Positions 23,751-35,290 of a stretch of 64,000 bases of DNA are shown piece by piece. The stretch comes from Hyalella azteca (taxonomy: Eukaryota; Arthropoda; Malacostraca; Amphipoda; Hyalellidae), in the NCBI RefSeq assembly GCF_000764305.2, contig NW_025944169.1:71457-135456 (forward strand), written 5' to 3'. A model generated the notes under the pieces. That model made no database searches. It saw only the letters and a program-made list of their open reading frames with translations, and was not told the DNA's origin. Numbering within the stretch: position 1 is the stretch's first letter; every line of letters begins with the position of its first letter. A program made the translations under genes and the position numbers.

Positions 23751-26700
23751 CTGTAATGACACGTTAATTGTAAATAAGCTTTTCAATGATTTGGAATATG
23801 AAAAATAAATGTTACAGTTTGATTTTACGACGCAGAAATTTCGATTGGGAATTTATCAAGTAGGAATGAAATTCTTAAGAGTCAAAATTTATATGCAAAG
23901 GAATAATAAACAACAGACTTTAACCGAAAGGAGTTGAAACGATTCCCTAATTCGAATAGACTGAATTTAATACGGAAGATCGCCATAACACACATTTATT
24001 TAATCTAAAATTCGACTCGACAAACAATGCGTAATGTTTTTCTTAACATGATTCTTCTTTAAACATCAAACGTAAATTTGAATGTAAATTATATTCAGTA
24101 AATTGACCTGGCGAGGCGCCTTCCGGTGACGCCGGATGAGCTGGCAGCACAGGCCGCGTGCTCCGTCGCACTCGGCGCTGGTGTTACAGTCTTCGCCTGC
24201 GCGTGTGAGTTTCTTGTGAATTAATATCATATATATTGTTTTCTCACATCATTGAAGATACAAAAAGATAATCATTCAGCCAGTGTACAGTGTCCATCGG
24301 TATATAAATTTTTAAGCAAAAAATCGAATTTTGGCCTTGAATCAAAACTCCACTAAATTGATTACGTTGGTAGTTAGGTGGTTGTAGGAAGCAACGAGAT
24401 GGTAGATTGAGTGCGTTTCATAAGATTTCATATATGTATATTGAAAATGATTAAAACTGAGTCGAACCACTCTACTTGCATGTGCAATAAGTTTTAAAAC
24501 CAATTTGATAATTACGAGCTATGGAAGATAATATATTGCAAATAATATCCGGGTAGTATAGAAAGCTCGAGCAAACCATAGTTTTTCTTGGTGCCGAGGT
24601 CGGTGCAGACGCCGAGGTCGCACGAGAGACCTTCAGCGCACTCGACGTCAGAGACGCACTCGTCGTCAAGACGTTGAGATGACGTAGCCATGCAGGTGCC
24701 CGCTAATAGGTAGGATACAAAATAACAAATTAGCCGCCATTTCAAATAATAGTCTCTGTATTTTATGCCGTTTCTATTTATGTATTAGCCATAACTCTGA
24801 TATTAGACGCTGGATAGCTGTGCATGTTTTAATTTAGAATGGTCTAATATCGATGGTGATCGAAGATCATCAGTACACGCAACGGAAAAATGCATTACCG
24901 AAAATTTTTTCTTCAGAATACCTATGCTAATGATCTCTAGATGAGATGTATTTACACGTACTTTAATTTTGCAGCAACATATAAAGCGTGACAGGAATTT
25001 TCGATCAAATCCTCCCATAATGGGAAATTAGGCTTGTATTCGTGCAATTGAGAACATTTTTTCATTGGTCGTGTGCTTTTTGTAACTAATAGGTGAAAAC
25101 GAGCTCGATTATCCGTAATCATTTTTCGTACATCTTTCTGAGGTCAGTCCTCATTGCCTGCACCTCGTAGCCCCAGAACTCATAATTCGTAAATCCCTTC
25201 TTCAATTTAGACCATAATGTTATTCCCCGTTAATACTTGCGCTAAATTATTTTGTAAAGTACTTCCCGTGAATACTATCGTACCCCGTGATAGCATACCC
25301 ACCTACACTAAGTTACTAGCTGTATTCCTTGACAGTTTGCAGGCGTTAATAATTGGCCAACTTTGTATGTTGGCCAACATTAATACAAAGTTAAATTAAT
25401 AATTGGCCAACATTAGCAAGCGTATGTGCACTCACTGCGTCCGGTTATGGCCATGCAGATATGGTCATTGCAGCAGTGCAGTTTGCAGACATTAATACTT
25501 GCCCAACTTGTGCATACATTAGAAAACGTATGTGCACTCACTGCGTCCAGTTATGGCCATGCAGATGTGGTCATTGCAGCAGTGCTCGTTGGCCGAGCAC
25601 CGTCGCCCCTCACAGGACGCGGCCTCTGCCTCCCCCAGCAACGCCTCCAGCAGCTCCTCGCGCGGAGACGACACGCGCTGCAGGGAGTGGTGAGTTAGAT
25701 GCCAGCTGGGCCATGCTTTCAAAACTCGATAAGTGAACGTAAGTACTTATGCTCTATTTTCTTGTCAATGATTGGTGGATTTTGCACGACAGGCCGTCAC
25801 TGATTGGCTGATGAACTTGCTATCTCTTAACTTTTTTTGAAAGTATAGGGCCAGGCCCTATACTTTCAAAAAAAGTTAAGCGATGGTAAGTTCATCAGCT
25901 AATCAGTGACGACCTTTCATGCAAAATCCACCAATCATTGACAAGAAAATGGAGCGTAAGTACTTACGTTGACTTGAGTCAGGACCCGTACGTATTTTTA
26001 AACTTCGCTCTTGTGCACTTAGCGGCCGATTTACACGTATAGTGGCCAAGTTGGTTTAGCTTGATAAGCCGTCAGTGATTGGAAGATGGAGTAACCAACT
26101 CTTTAACTATGTATGATAATTAGGTCCCAGAGTTGGTATACGAGATAACGTTAGACATCGCTTGTCCGTTATTATACGACTGACAACGACTGCGTGAGAC
26201 CGCTTATCCGAAGGATAAAGAGTGTGATTTTAAAGCAGGTCAACAATCGATTGCTCAAAAAATATTAAGTTGTCCATCATCTGGAATAACGCCGATAAAG
26301 TATGACAAAAGTTGATGTATCGCTGCTTTAAGATGGGAATATTTTGACGGATGTTTAAATGTAACATCTAAATTTCCATCACAACTTCTCTCGTTGGTAA
26401 CAGCCAACTTTCTTATTTTGTGTATAATTTGAATAAATACCGTGTATTTTCTACGTTAGGAAAACTAATTTACTTTCAAAGAGCTGAAATTATGCACATA
26501 TCTGCTTAATGGGCACACTTGAAACGTTCTAGTTTACTTTCATGTCCTTATTGCAAACGTTTTCAAAGTAGCCCAGAAAAAAAAAACTCATACGAAATGA
26601 TTTTTCGCCGATCCTAATTATGCACTATTCAAAATACGTGAAACTTGTTTTTAGTAATGCCAATCAAATAATATTACGTATTAATATTACGGCGTTAACG

Positions 26701-29700
26701 CATCAATATTCGTTAATCCATGAATTTATAGCTGACGTTTTCACACTGAACTGCATCAGAGCCGGGCCATAGGCTGCCGGCTGTCATCTATCTTGTGATC
26801 AAAGCTGATCCGCAACTGCTGTTTGTTATTTCTCTCTATCATTTCGACCCGGTATAAATTTATGACGCATCATCTACAATCAAATCGCTAGCAATTTCAA
26901 CTATTTTTACTTGCGTGAATGTTTTCTTGTTTCTTTAGCATTTCCTTTAGTTCTAATTTCTGTATAGATGTAACATTTTGGGCAACACTTCCCTGTTGTT
27001 GTGATTTCTGAGCACGCCCTTATTGCGTGCCGAGAATTGGTATTTTATTGTCGTGAGCTCGCATGAAGAGGTAAAGTTTCTCAAATTATTTGAGAAGCTC
27101 ACGCTCAAACCTCACTTATTTGGTCGCACAATCTTCAGTTGTGCTCGGTGCATAATACTTAAAATGATAAGGTGGAACCTATTTGGCAGACTATCTGGCT
27201 AATCACCACATCGTTTAAAATTTTATCACCTCATTTTTACAATGGAAGCGTAAGTGCACCAATATAATTTATGAAATAAGCCGTTATCTGTTGCAATGGA
27301 CACTTTACTTTTGAATAAGTCGATATTATTTTATGACCTCCAATTAGTTTTACACAACGCTTTGTAAATTAAGTGTGCTTATATTTTCATAGGAGAGAGC
27401 TTAAATGTTGGCTCGTGGGTCTTGAAATAAGCCTATGTTATTTATACATAGTTTCTTCCCGCTTTATCTCTAAAACAGAAGGCGTTGATTATTTATTTGT
27501 CATTCCTTTCCTATATTTTTGCTCTGCCACAACAATTACATTCCACAAAATTGGCGGCTTAGTGTAACAATAGGAAACTAATTTCCTCAGTTCCGATGGT
27601 GAAAGGTTATGATCAGAAGTCAGAATTATTTTTGACCCTCGGCCGACCTGAGGGAAGGCGTTGCGGTAGGCGTTCGTGTTGCCCCAGACGCCGTATCCAG
27701 GCTCGGGACGGAACCTGAAAATTTGTTCCAATACATAAAAATCTCATGTTATATATAAATTAGAGATAATTTATTGTAGGTAGCTCATACGCACAAACTA
27801 AATTGCTAGCAAACTAACAAACGTACTAAAAATAAATATTTGGGATATATTGAATTAATTTCTCTCAAACAACAGTGTTCGGGAGGCAAGATTATTAAGT
27901 TTTTTGTTATTTTAGCGGACCTATCAATTTTGTATTTTTACTTTACTGTTCAACCACCAAAGAAATCTCGTGATCTTTAAAGAAGACGAATCTCCACAAA
28001 TATCCAGCAGCTTCTGACATTTCTGATTGATCAAAAACCGCTGAAGCCTTTCAAGCTCGACGCTCACAGAATTTGGCAAGAAAAATCTACGACAATCCCT
28101 TCTTTCAATAGCTCTCGTTGAGATCAATGGGAGCTATTTCGTTAGTCGAGAATACTAGAGACTTGAACTTTTTGCGTCACTTGCAAGTATTCATAAATAA
28201 CTACATATTTTTAGCCCAAAATACTTGAATAGTTCATGTGCTGCTCTAAACTAAAAACTTTACTATTTGGTCAAGCTGTCAAAGAAATAAAAATAAAACT
28301 CAGTACTCACTGCCGTGAGTGACAGAGAGCGCATTTTCTCGTTGACGAAAACGCGAAGTCACGGACGGACAGACGGACGGACGGACATGGCCAGCACAAT
28401 AGTGCATTTTTTCCATAAATGAGAAAATGCGCTAAAAATTAACGTGAGTGAATTCCAGTAAAATTATAACTTCAATAACGGTCAACTAATTAATGCTTGT
28501 GTCCAATGGACGGAGCAATTCGACGAAAAAAATTCCCTCCTTACCTCGACATGAGAAATACTCCTATAATATATTTTTCTAATGAATTCCAGTAAAATTA
28601 TAACTTCAATAACGGTCAATTAATTAATGCTTGTGTCCAATGGACGGAGCAATTCGACGAAAAAAATTCCCTCCTTACCTCGACATGAGAAATACTCCTA
28701 TAATATATTTTTCTATAACAATAACATTGAATTAGCAGCTAGATTTTCACGAAGATAAGTTTTTCGGTCACTTGATATTTGAAACATGCAGTACAGCGGT
28801 GAATGCTTTAAATCCTATCAAATATTAATAGCCGGTAATTTCGCTTCAAAATACGTTATAAATTTCCAAACAATAGCCAGTAAACCTTTCTCCAGTATTT
28901 TCTATACAAATGACTTATTTGCATTCTTAGATGACTTATTTGCTATCACTATTATTCAGGGATATTTGTTATCACTATTATTCATGATTCACTAACATCC
29001 TGAATCATGTTACCACATGAAATGAAAAATGAAAATAGATTAAAATCATGTTACCACATGATTCAGTTCCGAAAATATTTTCCCGGAACCTAGAAGGCAA
29101 TTATTGCCACTTTACAGGAAAGTAATTTCTCCATCGTCTTATTAACAGAAAATGTTCTCCATCAGAAAGCAGAAGTGCACAAAAAGAATTCATGCAATGA
29201 CGTACCGTGAAGATCTTGTCATGCCGGCACCACGGATGAGTTACGCGAAAAAAAAAATCAAGGAAAAATTCGTCGAAAATATAGAAGATCAACTGCCGTT
29301 GTAAATTCCTTGTTTTCGGAGAGCTCGTGTGGAGATTACAATGAAACTATAAACATGGTCATTAGACAGTGGCTGGCTGAATGACTGCTCGTTCCAGTTT
29401 ACCTTTCTCTATTATAATGAGCCTGAAAATTAGGAATTCTAAAGCGAAGTCAGGTTTATTAAGATGTAATACAAGGTCGATCACTCCCACATTTATCATT
29501 AATACAATTCGGATTCGAGTAAAAATTGACATGCTAACCGTCCGAGTTTTGCGATTCATGACTTCTGCTCAATTTTAGTCTTTCTACATCCGACACATGC
29601 CCCTGATCGTTTACCGACATCAAAGGTTGCCTTCTGTCAATATAGTGACCTGTGATCACTGGCTGTATGACTGCTAATAGTACGTGTGAAAAAGCTCTGA

Positions 29701-30195
29701 AGTAGAAGAGGAAGTTTAAACATGGCTTTAGTTTTATGAAATGGAAAAGAATACTCAAAAACTTCGTAAATAACATCAATCAATTTCTGATGATTGTCTA
29801 CTTCAGAAAGATTTGCTCGCAATGCATCTTTGTGGAACTTCAACCTAGCTTTTTTGAACTATATTGCACAATGATAAAATAATGATATCAAGAATTCTTT
29901 GTAAACATAACTAGTTTCGAGCCAAAATGAAATAGCGACAATTAAACCAAACGTAAGCCGGCTCTTTACGAGTAACTAACACGATAATTCCGAGAAAAAA
30001 TCAATCACCCAAAATAGATTCATATTTAATACTGCTATCTTTCATTGCCGGCTATAATTTATCACTAAACATCATGTTTGAGATGTTACTAATCACTTGA
30101 TAGTTTGTATACCTGCTGGTGATGTAACCGAATCCCCAGACGCTTGGCAGGGCAAGCCCCAGCACGGCCAGGAGGAGAAGGCCTGATCGCATCAT
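23667..30195 (-). CDS. ITG-like / prohormone-3-type secreted Cys-rich precursor (gene, six coding exons)
   Basis: Exons (minus): 30195-30113, 27714-27648, 25677-25542, 24702-24577, 24196-24108, 23750-23667. All phases match and the product is 194 residues. A signal peptide (MMRSGLLLLAVLGLALPS) is followed by an aromatic/Pro-rich segment (FGYITSR, FRPEPGYGVWGNTNAYRN), an acidic helix (PREELLEALLGEAEA) and 16 Cys in pairs. Landmarks are NEHCCNDHIC, DDECVSDVECAEGLSC, SAECDGARGLCCQLIRRHR and VCSYYKDALICLG. This Cys pattern and the RRHR-x-x-PR-x-VCSY block match arthropod ITG-like/prohormone-3 precursors as I recall them. These are secreted and found in neuroendocrine tissue; the receptor is unknown to me. 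It ends VKSAAPTR, and I see no C-terminal ITG peptide. Gene structure is very secure; the family name is fairly secure. Confidence 0.85.
24108..24196 (-). CDS. Prohormone exon 5
   Basis: Acceptor CACACGCGCAG, donor CGCCAG|GTCAAT. It encodes EDCNTSAECDGARGLCCQ and LIRRHRKAPRQ, with a dibasic RR that could be a convertase site. Confidence 0.88.
24577..24702 (-). CDS. Prohormone exon 4
   Basis: Acceptor TATCCTACCTATTAG, donor TATG|GTTTGC (weak). It encodes GTCMATSSQRLDDECVSDVE and CAEGLSCDLGVCTD. Phase 1 at both ends, matching its neighbours exactly. Confidence 0.85.
25421..25586 (-). repeat. Duplicated 3' edge of prohormone exon 3
   Basis: 25421-25479 repeats 25528-25586 with two mismatches over 59 bases. 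It carries the last coding bases and the GTGAGT donor into the intron, followed by more degenerate copies of the intron start back to about 25338. Confidence 0.8.
25542..25677 (-). CDS. Prohormone exon 3
   Basis: Acceptor CACTCCCTGCAG, donor CGCA|GTGAGT. It encodes RVSSPREELLEALLGEAEAA and SCEGRRCSANEHCCNDHICM, then AITGR. Strongly GC-biased compared with the flanking introns. Confidence 0.9.
25736..25970. mobile_element. Foldback element (palindromic MITE), complete copy
   Basis: AACGTAAGTACTTATGCTC at the left is mirrored by GAGCGTAAGTACTTACGTT at the right. The arms, about 110 bases each, pair almost fully around a short centre at CCCTATACTTTCAAAAAAAG. It sits in intron 2 of the prohormone gene. 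A half copy is at 35174-35290. Confidence 0.9.
25971..27640. other. Prohormone intron 2, remainder
   Basis: AT-rich intron. No further gene, RNA gene or clear repeat was recognised. Confidence 0.4.
27648..27714 (-). CDS. Prohormone exon 2: aromatic/Pro-rich segment
   Basis: Acceptor GAACAAATTTTCAG, donor CCTCAG|GTCGGC. It encodes FRPEPGYGVWGNTNAYRNAF and PQ. With the end of exon 1 it forms the segment right after the signal peptide, a good candidate for a bioactive peptide, although no dibasic site bounds it. Confidence 0.82.
28306..28436 (+). repeat. GGAC-rich interspersed repeat, copy 1
   Basis: It starts CAGTACTCACTGCCGTGAGT, contains GACGAAAACGCGAAGTCACG, a (GGAC)n core and AGCACAATAGTGCATTTTTT, and ends GAGAAAATGCGCT. 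AGCGCATTTTCTC is inverted between its ends. Other copies are at 43684, 56978 and 61192. Confidence 0.9.
28450..28714. repeat. Tandem duplication, 134-bp unit, two copies
   Basis: GAATTCCAGTAAAATTATAA starts both units, which differ by about one base (GTCAACTAAT against GTCAATTAAT). Confidence 0.9.
28715..30110. other. Prohormone intron 1, remainder
   Basis: Short frames on both strands are unsupported. A small AT-rich repeat is near 28900-29060 (ATCACTATTATTCA, CATGTTACCACATGA). Confidence 0.4.
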
Positions 30196-30200
30196 CTCCT
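30113..30200 (-). CDS. Prohormone exon 1 (first coding): signal peptide
   Basis: Acceptor CATTTTCACAG only 5 bases before the ATG (30195), so a non-coding exon must lie upstream. It encodes MMRSGLLLLAVLGLALPSVW with probable cleavage after VWG, then FGYITS. Donor AGCAG|GTATAC, phase 2, where it joins exon 2 to give SRF. Confidence 0.88.
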
Positions 30201-33200
30201 CTGTGAAAATGAAAATAAATTTTGTTTGAATTAATCTACCAATAATTTTTGAAATTTAATTAATAATTAGGCGGAAAAATCTCTATCAGTAAAGCCTGTA
30301 GTTTACACGGTAAAAATGCCAGTCGCCGAGTCTTGCCGGAAGAATTCAACATATTCAGAATAAAAAAAAAATATTTACATGTAAATATGAGTTTTCTCAT
30401 TGCTATGTACTATGAAATGATATTTATGCGTTATGGTTATTTTTCTAAAAAGCGCACGTTTCAAGCGCCACATTTTTTCGGTTAAGTAAAAAACTCTTTT
30501 CTTATTGGAAGTAAATCTTAAGAAATCTACCAAATGTTTCTGCAATCATTTTTGAATGGAAATTATGTTATTAGGAAATCTTGAGAAACATTTTCTTTGG
30601 AACTCGAAGCAGAATTTAAGAAATTGGACTAGGGAATGTTTGCTCAGGGTGCAATTTTATGTCAAGCTGCAAAAACTCTTTCGTCGAAATTCACACTCTT
30701 AAATTATTCCGCACATTTACATTAATTTAAAAGATTGCCCTCTGAATATATTCCAGAATTTGGCGTAGTGTTGTTGCTACATGCTTGTAGATCTTTACTT
30801 AACGGTTAGTTGCCATGGAGCGTTGTTCACGTGCTATTTGTAGGTGTGTAGATGAGTTTTTAATTGGGATACAGCTGCGTTAAGACAATGTATATTCAAC
30901 TGTTTTGCATATTAGAAGAAACTGATAATTTTCGACTTGTCAAAGAATTTTATATTGTGTACTAACAATCGGATTCACAGCTTCAGCATGACCAAAATAC
31001 GATCTTGACACATCACAAAAATTCGCTTAAAAGAATTCACACTCCAGGACCGGTTTACTCTATATAAAGTTTACGATCTTCTGCAACAAGCCATTCTATG
31101 ATACTTTTAGGGACTGCTTTTAAATATAATAATTTCATCGATAGTTCGGTTACGTGTTTTGTCATTTTGTTTTTGAGTGAACTCTTACGTCACCTCGTGT
31201 AGACCCGCCCTGTACCTTGTCATTGCTAAGTGATCCACCACAGAGGTTAGTACTTGCATTGTTTATCATGTGTTAATCTTCAGTCTTGATATAGTCGTGG
31301 CCTTTCTGGTGATATTGAATATTATTCTGGTTAATTTATTTATTTGTGTGCTTTATTCATTCGTTAGTGTTGTGATGATTCAAGTCCTTAATGTGTATTT
31401 ATTCGTGCTGTTCAGCGGGGCTCCGAACCTAGGAAATGACTAGGAATTAATAGGCAAGGGCTCGAAAGACACACGGTTTATAGTTTTCGTAATTTGTTTT
31501 CTTGTATTTATCGTTCATTTATTATTATAGTTCTTTATTTTGTCATTTTTTATTCATCCTTTATTTGCGATCACTGGCCAAATGTTGGGGTCAAAGACCT
31601 ATTTATTGATTAATTCCCAACAATACTAAACGAATTAAGTCAAAGTACTACACTGATATATTACATACGGATTTGCATTTCCATTCATTTATGATGTAGA
31701 TTATTTCACAATTACTGCCTCAAGATTTTCAGCAAGCTTAAAAATATTGCTCGAGATCAAAGCAAGGGGCCTAAGAGATTTGAAATAAATCACGGGTGTA
31801 ATTTAACGGATTCCATTACGGATGCTGACGAATGCATGTGATTTTTTTTCGAGCTTCGCGAGGAGTTATGCGTTTGTTGCGGATAACATTTGAATGATGT
31901 GATTTAAAAAAAAGCACTTACATAAAATGCTTCCGAATGAACTTCCCCGATACAAATCTAATTAGGTTGCCAAAAAAGATACAATTTGAATAACATAAAT
32001 AAATAATTATATTACACCGCGGAAATTTATTTTGAAAAATAATGACCTCCATCAATATATATTTCATCCACAGTTGTATTACAACTTTTTCGGGAGCCGC
32101 CACAGTAGATTGCAACGCGAATAATAGTTCTGGTAAGTCGCAGCAAAAGCGTGGCCAGCACTTTACCGGCAATTATTTTCCAGCAGGCCATGAATGGGGC
32201 ATATTTTGGGCAAAAAGCAATTGCCGTAAAACTCGTCCCATTCCGAACCAGCAACGGTTCCATGGAATGACCTCTCAAAATAAGGGTCTGATGAGACTAC
32301 TTTTTTCCCATTCATGACTTCTTCAGCCATTCACGACTTGAGTCATTCATATATGCTATCTGAGAGCAATCTATGCTATATACTGAGAAATGGTCTGAAT
32401 TAAATAGCGAATATTGGACACCTAAGTACATTTTTATTATGCTTGCATTATGTAGATCAATAACATTCGCTTTCAAATGTATTATTGTTCTAATATTTCG
32501 TAAAGACGATCAATTTGTTAGTTCGATGAAGTGGTTTCATATAATTTTTTTAATATTTGAAAAAAATTCAATTCAATTTAGCGTCCTCGCTAAATAATTC
32601 ACGAAAGTAATGAATGTTTTTCTTGAGTTAGCCCCATCGTTTCACTTCATCGCGGGAGGTTAATGAAGCAATTCCAGGGAAAATTGCAACCTTGATCGAC
32701 TTCGAAATTACAAAACTTCAATCCAGAGTTTGCATTTATCTTGCAGCACAATGTAGCTTGCCTCTATAACAGTAGGAGACATATTATTTCGTGTATTTAA
32801 CATAATATGTATTATATATTTATGTTATAATATATTTTCCTTATTAAAAGCATTGTTTTATTCTATCTCGTATTTTTTTCTTACTACCCTATGTAAAGGG
32901 ATTTTATTATATCGTATGTACGCACAATCTTACTTCATTTAAAGATTTTTACGCACTTTAAATATGTCATGTGTGTGATTGAAAAATTCTGATTGTATGT
33001 GTACAGATATATTCATACTAAATGAATATATGTCATCACGTGAATGCAAAATTAATTACAACTTCTTTTTCCTACTTTAAACATTAACGGTCAATGATGT
33101 ACAAAGTGAAAGCAAGAAGCAAAATGTACAAATTTAAATGTACGCTAATCACTAAAATAGAGTCGGGACTTTGGGAAAATTAAAAATGCTTACATGTTTG

Positions 33201-33478
33201 TCTTCGGAAAACCAACGATGATTTGTTACATAAAAATTAAATATTTTAGATCATCACAATGACATATATTATATTTCTATTTTACATGCTTTCATTACCA
33301 CAAACAGAAGTTGAAATTTGTCACGTAATACACTTTCGAGTTTAGTTTTGAAGATTACTCCGAAGAATTGTGCTAAAATACATTCCTGAAACAATTTAAA
33401 TGAACAAACGATTTATTGCAAGAATTATTCAATATTTTGTTGCAGTATTATTCAATATTTAATTCATTATTTACTCAC
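30201..33478. other. Intron between the 5' untranslated exon and first coding exon
   Basis: AT-rich. At 32278-32027 the minus strand ends in VDEIYIDGGHYF, which recalls the last residues of some DDE transposases, but the rest does not match anything I know. Otherwise empty. Confidence 0.35.
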
Positions 33479-33722
33479 CTGGAATATTGCGCCTTGGCAG
33501 TTGACTCCCAGGAAATTTTTTGAATCGGTAAGAATGTAACTACTTGTTTATTTCCGTAATAGAATAATCTCTTGAAATAGATTTATCTTCAGTGACTGCT
33601 TTGAGACAGTGATTGTTTTCAGGAAATACTATACGTGCAACGCTTGAGATACAATAATATTTAAATATCCAACGTTCGTAAATTTGTGCAAATCTTTCTT
33701 CAGTTTGACTTTGATGGAATCC
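33479..33722 (-). other. Putative 5' untranslated exon of the prohormone gene
   Basis: A consensus donor (TTCCAG|GTGAGTAA, exon end 33479) lies upstream of the first coding exon, which starts with an acceptor. A TATA-like TTTAAAAG is at 33754-33747, so transcription would start near 33720. The extent is inferred. Confidence 0.45.
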
Positions 33723-33746
33723 TCTAAAATATCCTAACTTTGTAAC

Positions 33747-33754
33747 CTTTTAAA
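33747..33754 (-). promoter_or_regulatory. TATA-like element, putative prohormone promoter
   Basis: TTTAAAAG on the minus strand, about 30 bases before the presumed transcription start. Confidence 0.35.
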
Positions 33755-33784
33755 CCGCTGAAGACTGAGGTAATCTTCGCAATG

Positions 33785-33937
33785 AAATCCGTAGGCGCGG
33801 CAGCGGCACAGGTAGTCGCGGCGGTGGCTGGAGGCCAAGTGACGCGGCGGCAGGAGGGCGGCCGGGGCACGGCAGGCGAGCCGGCCACGCCCAGACCAGC
33901 GCCTACGCATACCCGTCGCCCTGCTTTGTCTTGCGCC
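33785..33937. promoter_or_regulatory. CpG- and GC-rich island upstream of the prohormone promoter
   Basis: About 150 bases far richer in GC and CpG (GGCGGCAGGAGGGCGGCCGG) than anything within several kb. Frames run through it on both strands without splice signals. Position suggests a proximal regulatory region (inference). It could instead hide an exon. Confidence 0.4.
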
Positions 33938-34140
33938 TATGTGCCCTGACGCTGGGCTGGGTGTGCAATTCCAAGCTTTTATTAAAATTAAAGAGATTAA
34001 TGTTGCGCTGGAAGCATTATGTGTCGTGTTAAAAGAATTTATGTTGAAGTTTAAGCTGGGGAAACATTTTCAGTCGCAAATTAGTCAAATTACGAAGATA
34101 ATCCGTGCTGAAAAAACAAGAGGCGTTAAACTACAACGAT

Positions 34141-34148
34141 TGACGTCA
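34141..34148. promoter_or_regulatory. Consensus CRE, TGACGTCA
   Basis: A palindromic cAMP-response element about 400 bases upstream of the presumed prohormone promoter. It is common near neuropeptide genes, but an 8-bp match may be chance. Confidence 0.3.
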
Positions 34149-35173
34149 TGGCTGCAGCATTAACGGCGTTTTTGCGTTAATAATTTAACAGCACGAGTCA
34201 CACGTCTAAAATGATTTTGTTATTTGCGGAGAATAAAATGCTTGTCGCTCAATTTTTATTCTTAATTTCCTTAGAGATTCTCAAATTGAAATAAAAAACG
34301 TTATCCTTTGAATAAAGTAAAATGCCACTTTAAAACGAAAATTGTCAGTTCTTTAATTACGAATCTTACAGAAATTTTTGTAAAAAATAATGGCAATCAA
34401 AGAAACATTTTTGAATCGTCGCGTTAACTCGAGTAACAAAGCAATTAGCGAGACGATTATAACGAATTATTTTCTAACTTTCATATCGATATCTAATTTT
34501 ATTGTGAGCGACATTTTAAACTCGCGGGACAAGAAGCACGGAGCTCATCGTGAGCTCGGGTCACGCTCGCACTCTCGCGAGTAATTTCATCAAAAACGGT
34601 AATTCTTGCCGAGGATTTTGGTATATTTCCAGCTTTGGCTTCGGGAGTTCTGGAAGATTTCATATCGCCAGAAGCGGTGAGTGGAGAATTGTGAAATCTT
34701 CATTGGAAATTTATTGACCTTGTAAAGCAAAAAGTTATTTTTTAGCGACCGTTTGAATTCTGATGCTTTATATAAATCCTCAAATATCATGAACATGACA
34801 AAGAGAATTTCTGGCATGAAGTTAACTCATCCAAATATCCAGCAAAAAAACACGTCGTGTGACGATACATAAGCTTAGCGACTGGTAAGAAGACTGCATG
34901 TGTTTTGATGCTACATTATTTTTACGGCTGGTATGAAAACTTTATTTCTTTATTAGTTACATTATCTTCATATGAAGACTGAATGTCTTCAGATGGTACA
35001 TCATCTTTAAGACTGGTATGATGACTGCATTTCTTTAGATGGTACGTCGTCTTTACTACCTGAAGACCACTCGCCAAGAGACGTCAACAATACGCTGGAA
35101 GTACGTGGCTTTCTAAATGAATCAAATTACTTGCCGAAATTCCTGGGGCCGTATTTTCAGAATTCACTAAGTG

Positions 35174-35290
35174 AACGTAAGTACTTACGCTCTATCTTCT
35201 GGTCTATGATTGGTGGATTTTGCTTGAAAGGCCGTCAATGATTGGCTGATGAACTTACTATCTCTTAACTTTTTTCGAAAGAATGGGCCC
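35174..35290. mobile_element. Half copy of the 25.7-kb foldback element
   Basis: It starts AACGTAAGTACTTACGCTC and follows the left arm of the 25736-25970 element as far as AACTTTTTTCGAAAG, then stops. Confidence 0.85.

Noticed and set aside
28300..28400. Repeated short GGAC units as a possible CRISPR array
   Set aside because: The spacing has no repeat-spacer pattern and this is a eukaryotic interspersed repeat found four times.
32027..32278. Minus frame ending VDEIYIDGGHYF
   Set aside because: The end recalls some transposases, but no catalytic motif or terminal repeat supports a mobile element.
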